From Leptotrichia wadei (GTDB lineage: Bacteria > Fusobacteriota > Fusobacteriia > Fusobacteriales > Leptotrichiaceae), in the NCBI RefSeq assembly GCF_007990445.1, contig NZ_AP019841.1, positions 806,001-870,000 of the forward strand: a DNA stretch of 64,000 nucleotides, given 5' to 3'. Numbering within the stretch: the first letter of the stretch is position 1; each line of letters begins with the position of its first letter. Shown here in pieces: positions 26,013-35,565 of this stretch. The position numbers and the translations under genes were made by a program. A model generated the notes under the pieces. The model saw only the letters and a program-made list of their open reading frames with translations, was not told the DNA's origin and made no database searches.

Positions 26013-27710
26013 TTATTTTTTTTCAAGTTTATCAATTCTTTTATACATTTTTATCATTCCTTCAATTAATGTTTTAGCTTCAATCGCTGTCATTAAATGA
26101 TCCTGCGAGTGAACAAACAAAACTGAAGGTGTAATTCCTTCTCCATTTACTTCTGCCTGAATTATGTCGGTTTGAATATTATGAGCCGACAGCAGCGCCT
26201 CATCCGCTTCTTTTAATAAATTTTCCGCCTTTTTAAAGTTTCCCTTTTCCGCTTCACCCAATGCCTCATAAGCCAGTCCTTTTGCCATTCCAGCACTGTT
26301 TACAATTTCAAATACAACTAATTCCATTTGTTCCTTATCCATAATTTTGTATTTTCCTCCCTTTTGATATTTTTCTCTATTTTCATAATAATCCTTAAAC
26401 TGTGGTAAATATTTTTTGTGTGCATCCAGAAGTTCATTCAAAACCTTTCTTCCAATTGTAGTTCCAGGAATTAACGGATTTGTAGTAAATGCCTGTAATG
26501 CAGTATAATAATTTCCAGTAACAGCCGCTTCCACAGTCAATTCCTCCATTGCCTTCATCAATTGAATATACCCTCTTTGTCCAGCATTTGGAAATTTACC
26601 AAAGGTTATTGGCTTAGGCCCGCTTGCTGTAATGTATGATGAAATTTCAACTGCCGAATTATACGGTAAATCTGCAATAGCTCCTTTATTTCTAGTATTT
26701 ACAGCCATTATTATGCCTTTATCGTTATAAATTGCGCTGATAAGTTCACAAGCTGCATCAGAATAATAAGCTCCTCCTCTTTTTTCCAGCTGTTTAGGCT
26801 TTTCCTTCAAATTAACATCTTTATAAAGTTCAAACAATTCAGCTTCAACTTTTTTTACAATTTCTCCTCTAGTTCCATTTTCCCTATAGGATTTCAATCC
26901 TTCCTTTAACATTTCATCCTGCAAATAATAATAACGATGGTAATCGCAAGGCAGCATTCCTAGATTTTTTATCTGATCATAATCATAATTTATGCTTACA
27001 ATATTTTTTACACCAAGATTTTCCTTATCCTGTCTTTTATCCCATAAATCTGCCGTAAGTTCATTTCCTTTCTTATCCCAAACTCTATACCAGACAAAGT
27101 GATTTAACCCTGCAAATTGAAACTTAAACTCGCTAATGTCTTTTTCATAAAGGCTTGCACAATCCATCTGAGTATGTACTGGAATATTGCAAAGTCCAAC
27201 AACTTTTTCAAAGTTTCCATAATTTAGGACAGCTTCTGTCACGATTCCAGCAGGATTTGTAAAGTTTATAAGCCAAGCCTCTGGAGCAAGTTCCTTTATG
27301 TCCTTCACAATATCAAGTATCACAGGAATTGTCCTAAATGCCTTAAACATTCCTCCAGCTCCATTCGTTTCCTGTCCTAGAAGTCCATTTTCAAATGGTA
27401 TTCTTTCATCCTTGATTCTCGCATCAAGAAGTCCCACACGAAATTGAGTAGTTACGAAGTCCGCATCTTTTATAGCTTCCCTTCTATCCAGCGTCAAATA
27501 AACCTTGCAGTCAATACCAGCCTTTTCCACCATTCTTTTAGCTAAATTTCCAACAATTTCCAGTTTTTCCTTCCCTTCCTCAATATCAACCAGCCAAATT
27601 TCTTTAACAGGAAGTTCTTTTATTCTCTTAATAAAACCTTCTATCAATTCAGGAGTATAGCTGGATCCGCCCCCAATTGTAACAATTTTGATTCCATCCT
27701 TTTTTTTCAT
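26013..27710 (-). CDS. GH4 6-phospho-beta-glucosidase fused to PTS EIIA(Lac/Cel)
   Basis: A 565-residue two-domain protein. Residues 1 to about 445 are a family GH4 glycosidase: NAD loop TIGGGSSYTPELIEGF, the Mn2+ site with GLCNIPVHTQMD (CNIP marks 6-phospho-beta-glucosidases) and GLNHFVWYRV. Residues about 457-565 are a full EIIA domain of the lactose/cellobiose class: FEIVNSAGMAKGLAYEAL, AHNIQTDIIQAEV and the phospho-histidine motif FVHSQDHLMTAIE. GH4 enzymes usually have about 440 residues, so the extra length is the EIIA domain. The fusion supplies the EIIA missing beside EIIB and EIIC and ties uptake to cleavage. No frameshift or internal stop separates the halves. Confidence 0.9.
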   Translation of the reverse strand: MKKKDGIKIVTIGGGSSYTPELIEGFIKRIKELPVKEIWLVDIEEGKEKLEIVGNLAKRMVEKAGIDCKVYLTLDRREAIKDADFVTTQFRVGLLDARIKDERIPFENGLLGQETNGAGGMFKAFRTIPVILDIVKDIKELAPEAWLINFTNPAGIVTEAVLNYGNFEKVVGLCNIPVHTQMDCASLYEKDISEFKFQFAGLNHFVWYRVWDKKGNELTADLWDKRQDKENLGVKNIVSINYDYDQIKNLGMLPCDYHRYYYLQDEMLKEGLKSYRENGTRGEIVKKVEAELFELYKDVNLKEKPKQLEKRGGAYYSDAACELISAIYNDKGIIMAVNTRNKGAIADLPYNSAVEISSYITASGPKPITFGKFPNAGQRGYIQLMKAMEELTVEAAVTGNYYTALQAFTTNPLIPGTTIGRKVLNELLDAHKKYLPQFKDYYENREKYQKGGKYKIMDKEQMELVVFEIVNSAGMAKGLAYEALGEAEKGNFKKAENLLKEADEALLSAHNIQTDIIQAEVNGEGITPSVLFVHSQDHLMTAIEAKTLIEGMIKMYKRIDKLEKK

Positions 27711-27776
27711 TTCTCCATCCTTTCTATGTAACTTTATATAAGTTTCCGATAGATCTGCTTAACAACTTAATCTTTT

Positions 27777-28685
27777 TTATTTCAAGTTTTCATGTATTAT
27801 TTTTGCTACATTTTCATCACATTGATTCAATTTTTCCATTGCCATATTTTTATCAATATCCAAAAGTATCATAACAATAGCAGTTTTCACATCATTCCCA
27901 GCTTTTTTCAAAGCATCGCTTGCCTTTTCATAATCACAGTTTGCGGTTTTCATTATTATTCTTTTTGCCCGCTCAATTAATTTCTGATTGGAAGTTTTAA
28001 CATCCACCATATATCCAGAAAATACTTTTCCCAGCTTTATCATAATCGTTGTAGAAATCATATTAAGTATCATTTTTTGTGCTGTTCCAGCCTTCATTCT
28101 AGTAGAACCTGTAATAATTTCTGCTCCAACAGGAACTTCTATTGGATATTGGCTAACTTTCGACAAATCAGAGCTTTTAGAGCAAGTAATGCTTCCTGTA
28201 ATTGCGCCAATGCTGTTTGCATATTCAATTGCCCCTAAAACATAGGGAGTTCTGCCAGAAGCGGCAAGTCCTATAACCACATCATTTTCTGTAAGATTAA
28301 TATTTAACAAATCCTGTTTTCCCAGTTCTGGCTTATCTTCAGCATTTTCCTTAGCCTTAAATATCGCCTCATTTCCACCGGCAATTATTCCTTGAACCTT
28401 CTCAAAGGAAACTCCGTAAGTAGGAGGACATTCCGAAGCATCAAGAATTCCAAGTCTTCCTGATGTTCCTGCGCCAATATATATAATTCTTGTTTCTTTT
28501 TCATATCTTGACAAAATAGCATCTATCAGCCGTGAAATACTGCCCAGTTCCTTTTCCACGCAAAATGCCACTTTCTTGTCTTCCTCATTTATTCTTCTTA
28601 CAATTTCAAGGCTATCCTGCAATTCAATATCCTTGCTGTTTGGATTATTTTCTTCAGTAGACAATTTTTCCAGCTCGATCATCAT
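27777..28685 (-). CDS. murQ: N-acetylmuramic acid 6-phosphate etherase
   Basis: Cleaves the lactyl ether of MurNAc-6-phosphate to give GlcNAc-6-phosphate and lactate. The 302 residues show IYIGAGTSGRLGILDASE, CPPTYG, GLAASGRTPYVLGA and STRMKAGTAQK, all standard for MurQ, and a C-terminal UBA-like helical tail. It is the first gene of the operon, with a putative promoter at 28710-28745. Confidence 0.96.
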   Translation of the reverse strand: MMIELEKLSTEENNPNSKDIELQDSLEIVRRINEEDKKVAFCVEKELGSISRLIDAILSRYEKETRIIYIGAGTSGRLGILDASECPPTYGVSFEKVQGIIAGGNEAIFKAKENAEDKPELGKQDLLNINLTENDVVIGLAASGRTPYVLGAIEYANSIGAITGSITCSKSSDLSKVSQYPIEVPVGAEIITGSTRMKAGTAQKMILNMISTTIMIKLGKVFSGYMVDVKTSNQKLIERAKRIIMKTANCDYEKASDALKKAGNDVKTAIVMILLDIDKNMAMEKLNQCDENVAKIIHENLK

Positions 28686-28709
28686 TTACCACTTCCTTTA
28701 GGTCAGTCT

Positions 28710-28745
28710 ATGTTATAATTATATCTCGATTTTTCTCAAATGGAA
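28710..28745 (-). promoter_or_regulatory. Putative promoter of the murQ operon
   Basis: Read on the minus strand, two options overlap: TTGAGA, 18 bases, TAACAT (28710-28739); or TTCCAT, 16 bases, TATAAT (28718-28745). Either would give a short leader to murQ. Confidence 0.4.
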
Positions 28746-28861
28746 GTCTATTTTTAAATTTATCTAAAAAATTTCTTTAAAAGTGAAAAAGCAAAAGAAA
28801 TTCATAATAAATCAGATATTTAAATGAAAAATAGTATTTTATTTTTTAAAAATCTAAGTGC

Positions 28862-28901
28862 AAAAAAAACAAGAGAATAATTATTTTCTAAACTCTTGTT
28901 T
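28862..28901 (-). terminator. Terminator of the seven-gene lipid operon
   Basis: On the minus strand AAACAAGAG (28901-28893) pairs with CTCTTGTTT (28875-28867), followed by Ts. It lies 8 bases after the UbiA stop codon and marks the end of the operon. Confidence 0.85.
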
Positions 28902-28908
28902 CTTTAAT

Positions 28909-29973
28909 TTATTTTATCAAGCTAAATACAAAATACGGAAGAAGCCCCAGCCCCATACTAGAAAAAACAATCCAAAGCCCCGATACGCTTTCTACAATTT
29001 TCCCCGATAAATCCTTTTTCAAAAATTTTATCATAAAATATATTGAAATTATCAGAATTATAAGCAGTACCAATCCGCTGAATAAAAAATATTTTTCATA
29101 AGTATAAGAAAGTCCAAGAATGACAAGAAAATATTCAACAGCAAAAAGTAAACTTAAAATTACTACAGCCTTTTTCTTTCCCCAAAGTTTACTATAAGTC
29201 TGCACTCCATGTTCCTCTTCATCAGCTCTTCTCGTTTTTCTTCCTATTTCCAGTACGATTCCATTTAAATAATTTAATGCGAAAAGAGGAATTAATGCAA
29301 AATCAATATTATGTTTATACCATTGTAATATAAAAACGTCAAAAATATTTTTTGGTACAATGTATTGTGTAGCTTCTACAATAACAAGAGTAATGAATAC
29401 CATTATTACAACGTGGGAGAGAGCATAAATCAAAATTCTTTTTGTAAGCCATTTTTTTATAAAAAATTCCTTTGCCATTAAGAACATATAAATCCATACA
29501 AATATCATAAAATAGATAATTTCAGGATCTATAACGTGTGCAAGCATTATTTGTATTATAACAGTTGCAATTCCTATTTTTCTCAACGCTTTTAACGAAA
29601 TTACACCTCTTTGAACAGGTCTGTAAGGCCTATATTTTAAATCTTCTTCATAATCCTTAAATTCATCTGTAATTCTCAACTGAAAGAAAAACATGAATAT
29701 TATGATAAACAAAGGAAGAAATTTATACCAGATTATTGGTACTTTATCAATTTCTTTATCCCAGAATAGTAGCACTCTATTGACTTCTTTTGACAAAGTT
29801 GGCTTTATAATTTTTGAATTATATAGTAATCCTGTAAAAATATATCCTGACAAAGTAAAAATCAGTACAAAAAATGAATTTTTTCCTAATGGAAACCGTT
29901 CATTCAGATATATTTTGAAGTTTTTTATATTTTGGATTATTGATTTTTTTGAATTTATATTACTTTGGTTCAT
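28909..29973 (-). CDS. UbiA-family prenyltransferase
   Basis: A 354-residue integral membrane protein with about eight to nine helices. The first Asp-rich site reads RITDEFKDYEEDLKYRPYRP and the second GRKTRRADEEEHGVQTYSK, both at UbiA-family positions; the second is typical of (D/E)xxxD-G-x-TY. These enzymes move a prenyl group from its diphosphate to an acceptor. No quinone genes are adjacent. It is the last gene of a tight seven-gene operon whose other members suggest an unusual lipid, so the acceptor may be a polar lipid head group rather than an aromatic ring. Confidence 0.8.
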   Translation of the reverse strand: MNQSNINSKKSIIQNIKNFKIYLNERFPLGKNSFFVLIFTLSGYIFTGLLYNSKIIKPTLSKEVNRVLLFWDKEIDKVPIIWYKFLPLFIIIFMFFFQLRITDEFKDYEEDLKYRPYRPVQRGVISLKALRKIGIATVIIQIMLAHVIDPEIIYFMIFVWIYMFLMAKEFFIKKWLTKRILIYALSHVVIMVFITLVIVEATQYIVPKNIFDVFILQWYKHNIDFALIPLFALNYLNGIVLEIGRKTRRADEEEHGVQTYSKLWGKKKAVVILSLLFAVEYFLVILGLSYTYEKYFLFSGLVLLIILIISIYFMIKFLKKDLSGKIVESVSGLWIVFSSMGLGLLPYFVFSLIK

Positions 29974-30010
29974 TTATTTCTCCTCTTACAATATTATATA
30001 TAAATAGATT

Positions 30011-30394
30011 TTACTGACAATAGAAGTCAATCATGGAAAGTAAATATCCTGTATTACTGTCTACTGGTGTACTTTCAATAAAATCTTTAATTTTATACCT
30101 TAATATTAATTTTTTTTCATTATACTGTTCACGCTTTTCAATAGTCATTGCTCTATCCAGAGAATGACTAAACGGACTTCCTGAACTTGCAATGCCTTCT
30201 ATAATTCCCCCTAAAAAATCAAAAAACAGTCCTCTTGTTTTAGAACGCATATGAGTCTGATACTTTTCATCGAGATATGACAAGTCTGCCTCACTCTTTT
30301 CTGCTGAAAGATAGAATCTTTTCAAAGCTCTTCTATCATATAATGAAAATAATTTTAATCCCTCCTGAATTAATTCTTTTGCTTCTGTTTTCAT
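30011..30394 (-). CDS. Unknown 127-residue protein of the lipid operon
   Basis: A soluble, charged protein without signal peptide or recognised domain. It has a Gly/Ser segment near the middle (FFDFLGGIIEGIASSGSPFS) flanked by predicted helices. Gaps of 37 and 26 bases to its neighbours place it firmly in the operon. It could be a small carrier or regulatory subunit, but it has no clear phosphopantetheine site. Confidence 0.65.
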   Translation of the reverse strand: MKTEAKELIQEGLKLFSLYDRRALKRFYLSAEKSEADLSYLDEKYQTHMRSKTRGLFFDFLGGIIEGIASSGSPFSHSLDRAMTIEKREQYNEKKLILRYKIKDFIESTPVDSNTGYLLSMIDFYCQ

Positions 30395-30420
30395 AAAATT
30401 TCCTTTCTGAATTTAAATTT

Positions 30421-31956
30421 TTAAAGTTTTTCAACTATCTCTTCCAGCCTTTTATAATCCGTCTTGCTGTTATGCCTCTTATCCATTGGAATTTCAGTTT
30501 CGATTATTTTAAATATTCCAAATTTTTCTTTTAATTCTTTAATTTCACTATCCTCAGACAAATCTCCTTTAAATTCAGGGTTTCTTTCAGCAAAGAGGTA
30601 TAATTTATCATCTTTTGAAGTAAGAACAGATTTTTTCAAGTTTTTGCAAAATGAAAAGGCAGTTTCTACAGTAAAGGGATAATAAATGTTTTCTTCAATC
30701 TGTATTCTTCCTTTAACCCTTCCAAGCAGTATAAGTTGCCCTTTTCTGTTAATATATCCCATATCTCCTGTCCTATGCCAGTTTTCATCAGGATTTTTTT
30801 CAACATTTAGGTAACCATTGACTACATTTTCTCCTCTTACAAGTATTTCACCTTTTAATTCTGAAGAATCTTTAACATTGTCTGATTTTTCTAGTTTTTC
30901 TATTTTAAGCTCTATTTCATTAACTATTTTCCCAGCCAGCAGCCCTTCTCCATTTTTCATATTTTCAATATCTTCTTTTGTTATATCTTCAAAATTTAAT
31001 GATGATATTGGCTCAGCTTCCGAAGCTCCATATAAGGCTGTAATTTTTGCATTTGTAAAGACCTTTTTAATTTTTTCCATAAGGCTGTAAAAAACAGGAG
31101 CACCACCTGTATATACCTTTTGAACATTTTCAAGCGTTATTTTTTCATCTTTGCAAAATTTTACGATATTTTCAAATATTGCAGGAGGGAGAATGACATT
31201 TTGAATATTATTTTCCATTATTTGCTGAACAATATTTTTAAAATTTGATTCTGCAGGTTTTTTCCAGTTTAAATCAGGAATAAAAGTAGTTGTTCCTGTG
31301 GCAATGTGGGAAAAAAGAAATATTGGGAATGAAGAATAAACCGATGTTTCCTTTTCAAATTTTATATTTTTTTCAAGTACATTATGCTGTCCCAGCAAAA
31401 ATTTATGAGTTCTCATAATAATTTTAGGAAATCCAGTACTTCCACTTGTAAAACTGATAAGAGCTGGTGTATCTTCTTCAATTTTTTCATAATTCTCAAT
31501 TTTTTTATTTTCTTTTACTTGACAATTTTCATTTATTGAAAATTTTTCAGAGTATTCCATCACTTTAATATAATTAATTTTTTTCCCAATTTTTCTGATT
31601 CCTTTTAGAAAAAATCCCTTCAAAAGTGTTTTTCTGCTTCCAATTATCCCATCAGGCGAAATCATCTCACAGCATTTATTAATATGCTCAATCCCAGCAT
31701 AAGGGTCAATAAATACAGCCTGTATTCCCATTTTAAATATTGCTGTCAAAATCAAGTAAAATTCCACTCCAATTGGAATAAAAACTACAATTTTATCTCC
31801 TTTTTTAAAATTTTTTTTCCTTAAATAATCACATACATAATTTGATTTTTCATCTATTTGGGTAAAAGTAACTTTTTTGCCTGTATTCAAGTCAAATAAA
31901 GCTGTCTTATCTGGATAAAGACTTCTTAATTCTTTTATTTTGTCAACTATTGTCAT
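30421..31956 (-). CDS. Acyl-adenylate-forming enzyme (acyl-CoA synthetase-like)
   Basis: ANL superfamily protein of 511 residues that activates a carboxylic acid with ATP. The phosphate loop reads ISFTSGSTGFPKIIMR, and the later motifs are YTGGAPVFYSL, ALYGASEAEP, WHRTGDMGYIN and GRVKGRIQIEENIYYP. The C-terminal lysine region (KRHNSKTDYKRLEE) is present. The general layout is like long-chain fatty-acid CoA/AMP ligases and OleC-type proteins. In this operon it probably activates a fatty acid for the GNAT or for a lipid acceptor. Confidence 0.85.
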   Translation of the reverse strand: MTIVDKIKELRSLYPDKTALFDLNTGKKVTFTQIDEKSNYVCDYLRKKNFKKGDKIVVFIPIGVEFYLILTAIFKMGIQAVFIDPYAGIEHINKCCEMISPDGIIGSRKTLLKGFFLKGIRKIGKKINYIKVMEYSEKFSINENCQVKENKKIENYEKIEEDTPALISFTSGSTGFPKIIMRTHKFLLGQHNVLEKNIKFEKETSVYSSFPIFLFSHIATGTTTFIPDLNWKKPAESNFKNIVQQIMENNIQNVILPPAIFENIVKFCKDEKITLENVQKVYTGGAPVFYSLMEKIKKVFTNAKITALYGASEAEPISSLNFEDITKEDIENMKNGEGLLAGKIVNEIELKIEKLEKSDNVKDSSELKGEILVRGENVVNGYLNVEKNPDENWHRTGDMGYINRKGQLILLGRVKGRIQIEENIYYPFTVETAFSFCKNLKKSVLTSKDDKLYLFAERNPEFKGDLSEDSEIKELKEKFGIFKIIETEIPMDKRHNSKTDYKRLEEIVEKL

Positions 31957-31974
31957 TTTTATACCGCCTTTTAT

Positions 31975-33009
31975 TTAAAGTTCCTTTATAAACAAAGTAT
32001 ATCTTCTCAATTCATCTCCCAATAGCAATCCTATATTTTTAGATATATTCTTTTCATACATCAAAGCATAAATCACATTTTTATAACCTGATTTTTCCGT
32101 TTCCTTCACAAGTTCATCAATTAAGATATATCCCATTCCTTTTCCGTTATATTTGGGAGAAACTGCAATCGTCTTAAGTATCATTGTTTCTATTTTTCCT
32201 TTATACTGAAGCTCTGCATAATCAGGTATTCCAAACACATAGCCAATTAATTCATCCTTGAGATAAAGCGTTTTAAAGAATTTTTTTACAATTTTATCTT
32301 CATATCTCATATACATTTTTATAAAAATTTCCCTTTCCAGTTCAGAATATAAAAAATTATTTTTAAATGCCTGAATTGTCAAGTCGTAGACTTTATTTAG
32401 TATTTCTAGTATATTTTCGTTTTCAGCAGATTTTACCTTTATATCCTTATAATAATCAAATTTTTTTATTTTTTCAATTTTCTTAGATAGATTTTCCCTT
32501 TTAACAGGATTCATATTTTCCATTATTGTAGAAATATAATTGGCAAGAGGATTAAATCCAGTTTTTTGAAATAATTCCACATAATAGCCTTCATTCCAAG
32601 GTTCCATCAAGAAAGGCTTTCTATTTCCAGTTTTTGTCACATACCGATATGTATTCCAAGTAGTTCCATTCAAAGGCCCAATTATTAATTCAATCCCATC
32701 TTTTTTCAATTCTTCAAAAAGTTCATCAAATATTTTCTTTTCAAATTCTTCTTTTCTATATTTTTCAAAAATCATTACGTTTCCAATATAAGATGTTTTT
32801 TTCTCATTATAATCTGGCCGATTGTGCCACAAATTTAGGCTTCCTGCCATTTTTCCTGCTTCATCTTGAAAAACTATAATTTCTGATGGTCGTTCTATTT
32901 GAATTTTTGCTATTTCATTTTGAGAAATATCATTTTCTGTAACGTATTTTTTTAGATAATCGTTATTTATTTTTTTATTTTCTGTTATTGTATATCTTTT
33001 TATTTTCAT
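31975..33009 (-). CDS. GNAT-type N-acyltransferase
   Basis: A 344-residue protein with a C-terminal GNAT domain: KTIAVSPKYNGKGMGYILID carries the acyl-CoA pyrophosphate loop (here NGKGMG), and VIYALMYEKN follows. The N-terminal half looks like a second, degenerate GNAT fold (SYIGNVMIFEKYR, IIGPLNGTTWNTYRYV), as in tandem GNAT acyltransferases. In an operon with an acyl-activating enzyme, acylation of an amine on a lipid is a fair guess. Function not established. Confidence 0.75.
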   Translation of the reverse strand: MKIKRYTITENKKINNDYLKKYVTENDISQNEIAKIQIERPSEIIVFQDEAGKMAGSLNLWHNRPDYNEKKTSYIGNVMIFEKYRKEEFEKKIFDELFEELKKDGIELIIGPLNGTTWNTYRYVTKTGNRKPFLMEPWNEGYYVELFQKTGFNPLANYISTIMENMNPVKRENLSKKIEKIKKFDYYKDIKVKSAENENILEILNKVYDLTIQAFKNNFLYSELEREIFIKMYMRYEDKIVKKFFKTLYLKDELIGYVFGIPDYAELQYKGKIETMILKTIAVSPKYNGKGMGYILIDELVKETEKSGYKNVIYALMYEKNISKNIGLLLGDELRRYTLFIKEL

Positions 33010-33034
33010 ATTTATAATTTCTCCTGTTTTAATC

Positions 33035-34366
33035 TTATAACATTCCTATTCCCAGTAATAACATTGAGCAAGCAAAAACAATTCCTGAAGTTAAAAATAC
33101 TTTGCTTTCTCCGCTAAGTTCATTTTCCTTTTCAAAAATATAAAAAATCTTCATGCATGTTTCGTAAATAAATATTCCGCCAAACATAAGAATTGCTATT
33201 CCAGTTAGCATTTTAAAATCCAGAATTCTTGACAAAATAAAATAATTTACTAGAAAGAAAACGGCCGCTTTACATATGCTTTCCATCAAAAAGTTCATTC
33301 TAAATGTTTTCCTGTAGATATTTCCGGCATTATCCCTTATTAAATTTATAATTCCAAAAAATAGTGAAAATGAAAAAATATAAATAAGAAACATTTTATT
33401 TTTATCCATTACTATGCTTAATGCAAGCCACATTGATGTGGTAAATGCTATTGCTAATAGCCCTTTTAGCGAGTCCTTAACCTGCCCTTTAACTTTTGGC
33501 GTAAAATGATAATATCCAAGATACATTATTAATGGTGGAACGACCCATTTTATTCCGCCTATAATCATAACGATGTAAAGGAAAAATAAACTTGCAGTTT
33601 GGGCAACTTTTGTAAGAGTAGTTTTTTTTCTATTTAATATTATAATTATAAGAAGCATAACTATTACCCAAAGTTTATACATAAGTTCTCTCGCTGTTAA
33701 ATATAAGTTTAATTTTAGGAACAAATATACGAAAAGCGGGACAAAAATATTATCCAGCCCATTCCACGAAATCATTTCAAGAATCATTGCAAGAATGCTT
33801 AAAAGCAGTGAAACAAGCACGATATTTATACTTTTAATGTTACTGAAAAATAAAAAGAAATTTATGCAAATAAAATATGTTGTAAGAAAAAATGTCACAG
33901 ATCCTTCTACCGACTTTGTTCCAAATCCCGTATCAAACTTATATTTACTATAAAATTCTCCGATAAGAGCCGCAAAGGCATCGGAAAACATAAGTATTAT
34001 AAGCGGAAGTGAATACATTATTTTATCTTCACTTGACACAATCCATAATCCTAAAATACTTATAATAAAATATATATCTCCAAATGTTTTCCTGTTTTTT
34101 GTTTCCAGAACTTTTCTAAATCCAGATATTCTATTTTTTATCAGCCTAATGGAAATAAGCACTGCAAGAAAAATCACTCCAAGTATCATAACCGAACTTT
34201 TTTTCTCAAATATAAACGGAAGAGCCAGTCCCCCAAATCCCGAACCTATATGTAAAATTTTCCGTATAAGTTCTGAATTTAACGTTTCACTTTTTTCAAG
34301 TTTATTTAGCAAAAGAAAAAACATTATAAAACCAATAAAAACAAGTATCATCTTAGTTATTTCCAT
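33035..34366 (-). CDS. Dolichol/phytol-kinase-like membrane protein
   Basis: A 443-residue protein with about twelve membrane helices. The N-terminal half carries the CTP-dependent polyprenol kinase pattern: ELIRKILHIGSGFGGLALPF near residue 32, then LMFSDAFAALIGEFYSKYKF and TGFGTKSVEGSVTFF at about 130-165. These match the SEC59/VTE5 family, which also resembles CDP-diglyceride synthases. The C-terminal half adds membrane helices with no recognised motif; it could be a second kinase or a transport module. The start overlaps the end of the BtaA-like gene by 14 bases, showing translational coupling. Confidence 0.7.
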   Translation of the reverse strand: MEITKMILVFIGFIMFFLLLNKLEKSETLNSELIRKILHIGSGFGGLALPFIFEKKSSVMILGVIFLAVLISIRLIKNRISGFRKVLETKNRKTFGDIYFIISILGLWIVSSEDKIMYSLPLIILMFSDAFAALIGEFYSKYKFDTGFGTKSVEGSVTFFLTTYFICINFFLFFSNIKSINIVLVSLLLSILAMILEMISWNGLDNIFVPLFVYLFLKLNLYLTARELMYKLWVIVMLLIIIILNRKKTTLTKVAQTASLFFLYIVMIIGGIKWVVPPLIMYLGYYHFTPKVKGQVKDSLKGLLAIAFTTSMWLALSIVMDKNKMFLIYIFSFSLFFGIINLIRDNAGNIYRKTFRMNFLMESICKAAVFFLVNYFILSRILDFKMLTGIAILMFGGIFIYETCMKIFYIFEKENELSGESKVFLTSGIVFACSMLLLGIGML

Positions 34367-35519
34367 ATTTTATCACCTTTTCAACTACAAAATCATTATA
34401 AAAAAACGTTTTATCCTTCTCATGAAGTTTTTTATCAAATTCTTCCATTCTTTGAAAATTTTTCCAAATGTTATTTTTCCCGTTTTCTATATTTTCCTTC
34501 ATTTCATTTTCTTTATAATCTAATTTTGATGAATTTCTTTCCACTATCAAGTTCCAGTATGCCAATATTGCACTATTATCAGCATTATCATAAATTTTTT
34601 TCATCAAATTTCTATAATTTTCCAAAGACATATATTCAAATATATCACTTAAATTAAATTTATTTATTTTAAAATCTATTTCATCAAGATATTCTTCCAC
34701 AGAATTTTGAACAATTTCCAATTTGTGAAGATTTTTCTTAATATTTTCAAAATTTTCCCTTCTTAAAAAGTAAGGCAAGCAGTCTAAACGGTAATTTCCC
34801 ATCATAATATAATGAATATAAGGATTTTCATAGCTGTCCAGCTCGCAAAGAGCATACCTGCTTCTTTCCTTCATTTCTTTGGAAATATCTTTTTCTGCAT
34901 ACCTAAAAAATTCCTTATCTCTTCCAAATTTTCCAACTACAGATTTAGAAAGAAATAATTTAAACATCAGTTTCCATCTAAAATTATTCCAATGCTTATT
35001 ATAATATTCCTCTCTTTCCTGTTTCGACTTTTTCTCAAAAAGCCCTTCCACTCTTTTTTTATTATGTATCAAAGGAAGTATTTTTTCCCTAAAAATTTTA
35101 AAGAATTTTTCAAATTTTCCAATATGAATCACCCCAGTTTCAATCGCTTTTCTATTAAGATCCCAATAATCTCTCACATCTTTATCAAGTTTTTCACGTA
35201 TTTTATCATACATCCTAATTCTTTCAGCAGAATTTTTTACTCCCATAAATTCCAGCATTTTTTCATAATCAAAATTTTTAAAAATTTCCCTTTTAAGTTT
35301 AGCAAGAGCAATTTGGGGAAAACTTATATCGAGAGCCACCACTTTTTCAGGATTTTCAGCAAGCATTGAAAATACATTATCTCCTGCCGACAAGATCCCA
35401 AAGCATACATCCTTTTCTTTTATATCAAGACTTTCCAATAATACTTCCGTATCTTCCCAGCATTGGGAATATCTTATCAATGAAAAATCAACTTTATTTT
35501 CTTTTACTTCACTTTTCAA
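34353..35519 (-). CDS. BtaA-like aminocarboxypropyl transferase (DUF3419)
   Basis: A 388-residue cytosolic enzyme. The family start RYSQCWEDTEVLLESLDI is followed by the SAM-binding segment GILSAGDNVFSMLAENPEKV and ALDISFPQIALAKLK. LDSYENPYIHYIMMGNY and YWNLIVERNS fit later parts of the family. Characterised BtaA moves a 3-amino-3-carboxypropyl group from SAM to diacylglycerol to make a homoserine lipid. The usual partner BtaB, which methylates the amine three times, is absent. The lipid could therefore keep a free amine or be acylated by the neighbouring GNAT. Confidence 0.8.
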   Translation of the reverse strand: MKSEVKENKVDFSLIRYSQCWEDTEVLLESLDIKEKDVCFGILSAGDNVFSMLAENPEKVVALDISFPQIALAKLKREIFKNFDYEKMLEFMGVKNSAERIRMYDKIREKLDKDVRDYWDLNRKAIETGVIHIGKFEKFFKIFREKILPLIHNKKRVEGLFEKKSKQEREEYYNKHWNNFRWKLMFKLFLSKSVVGKFGRDKEFFRYAEKDISKEMKERSRYALCELDSYENPYIHYIMMGNYRLDCLPYFLRRENFENIKKNLHKLEIVQNSVEEYLDEIDFKINKFNLSDIFEYMSLENYRNLMKKIYDNADNSAILAYWNLIVERNSSKLDYKENEMKENIENGKNNIWKNFQRMEEFDKKLHEKDKTFFYNDFVVEKVIKYGNN

Positions 35520-35565
35520 TTATGTTCCTCCTAATTTGTTTGTAATTTTAAATTTTTAATAAAAA

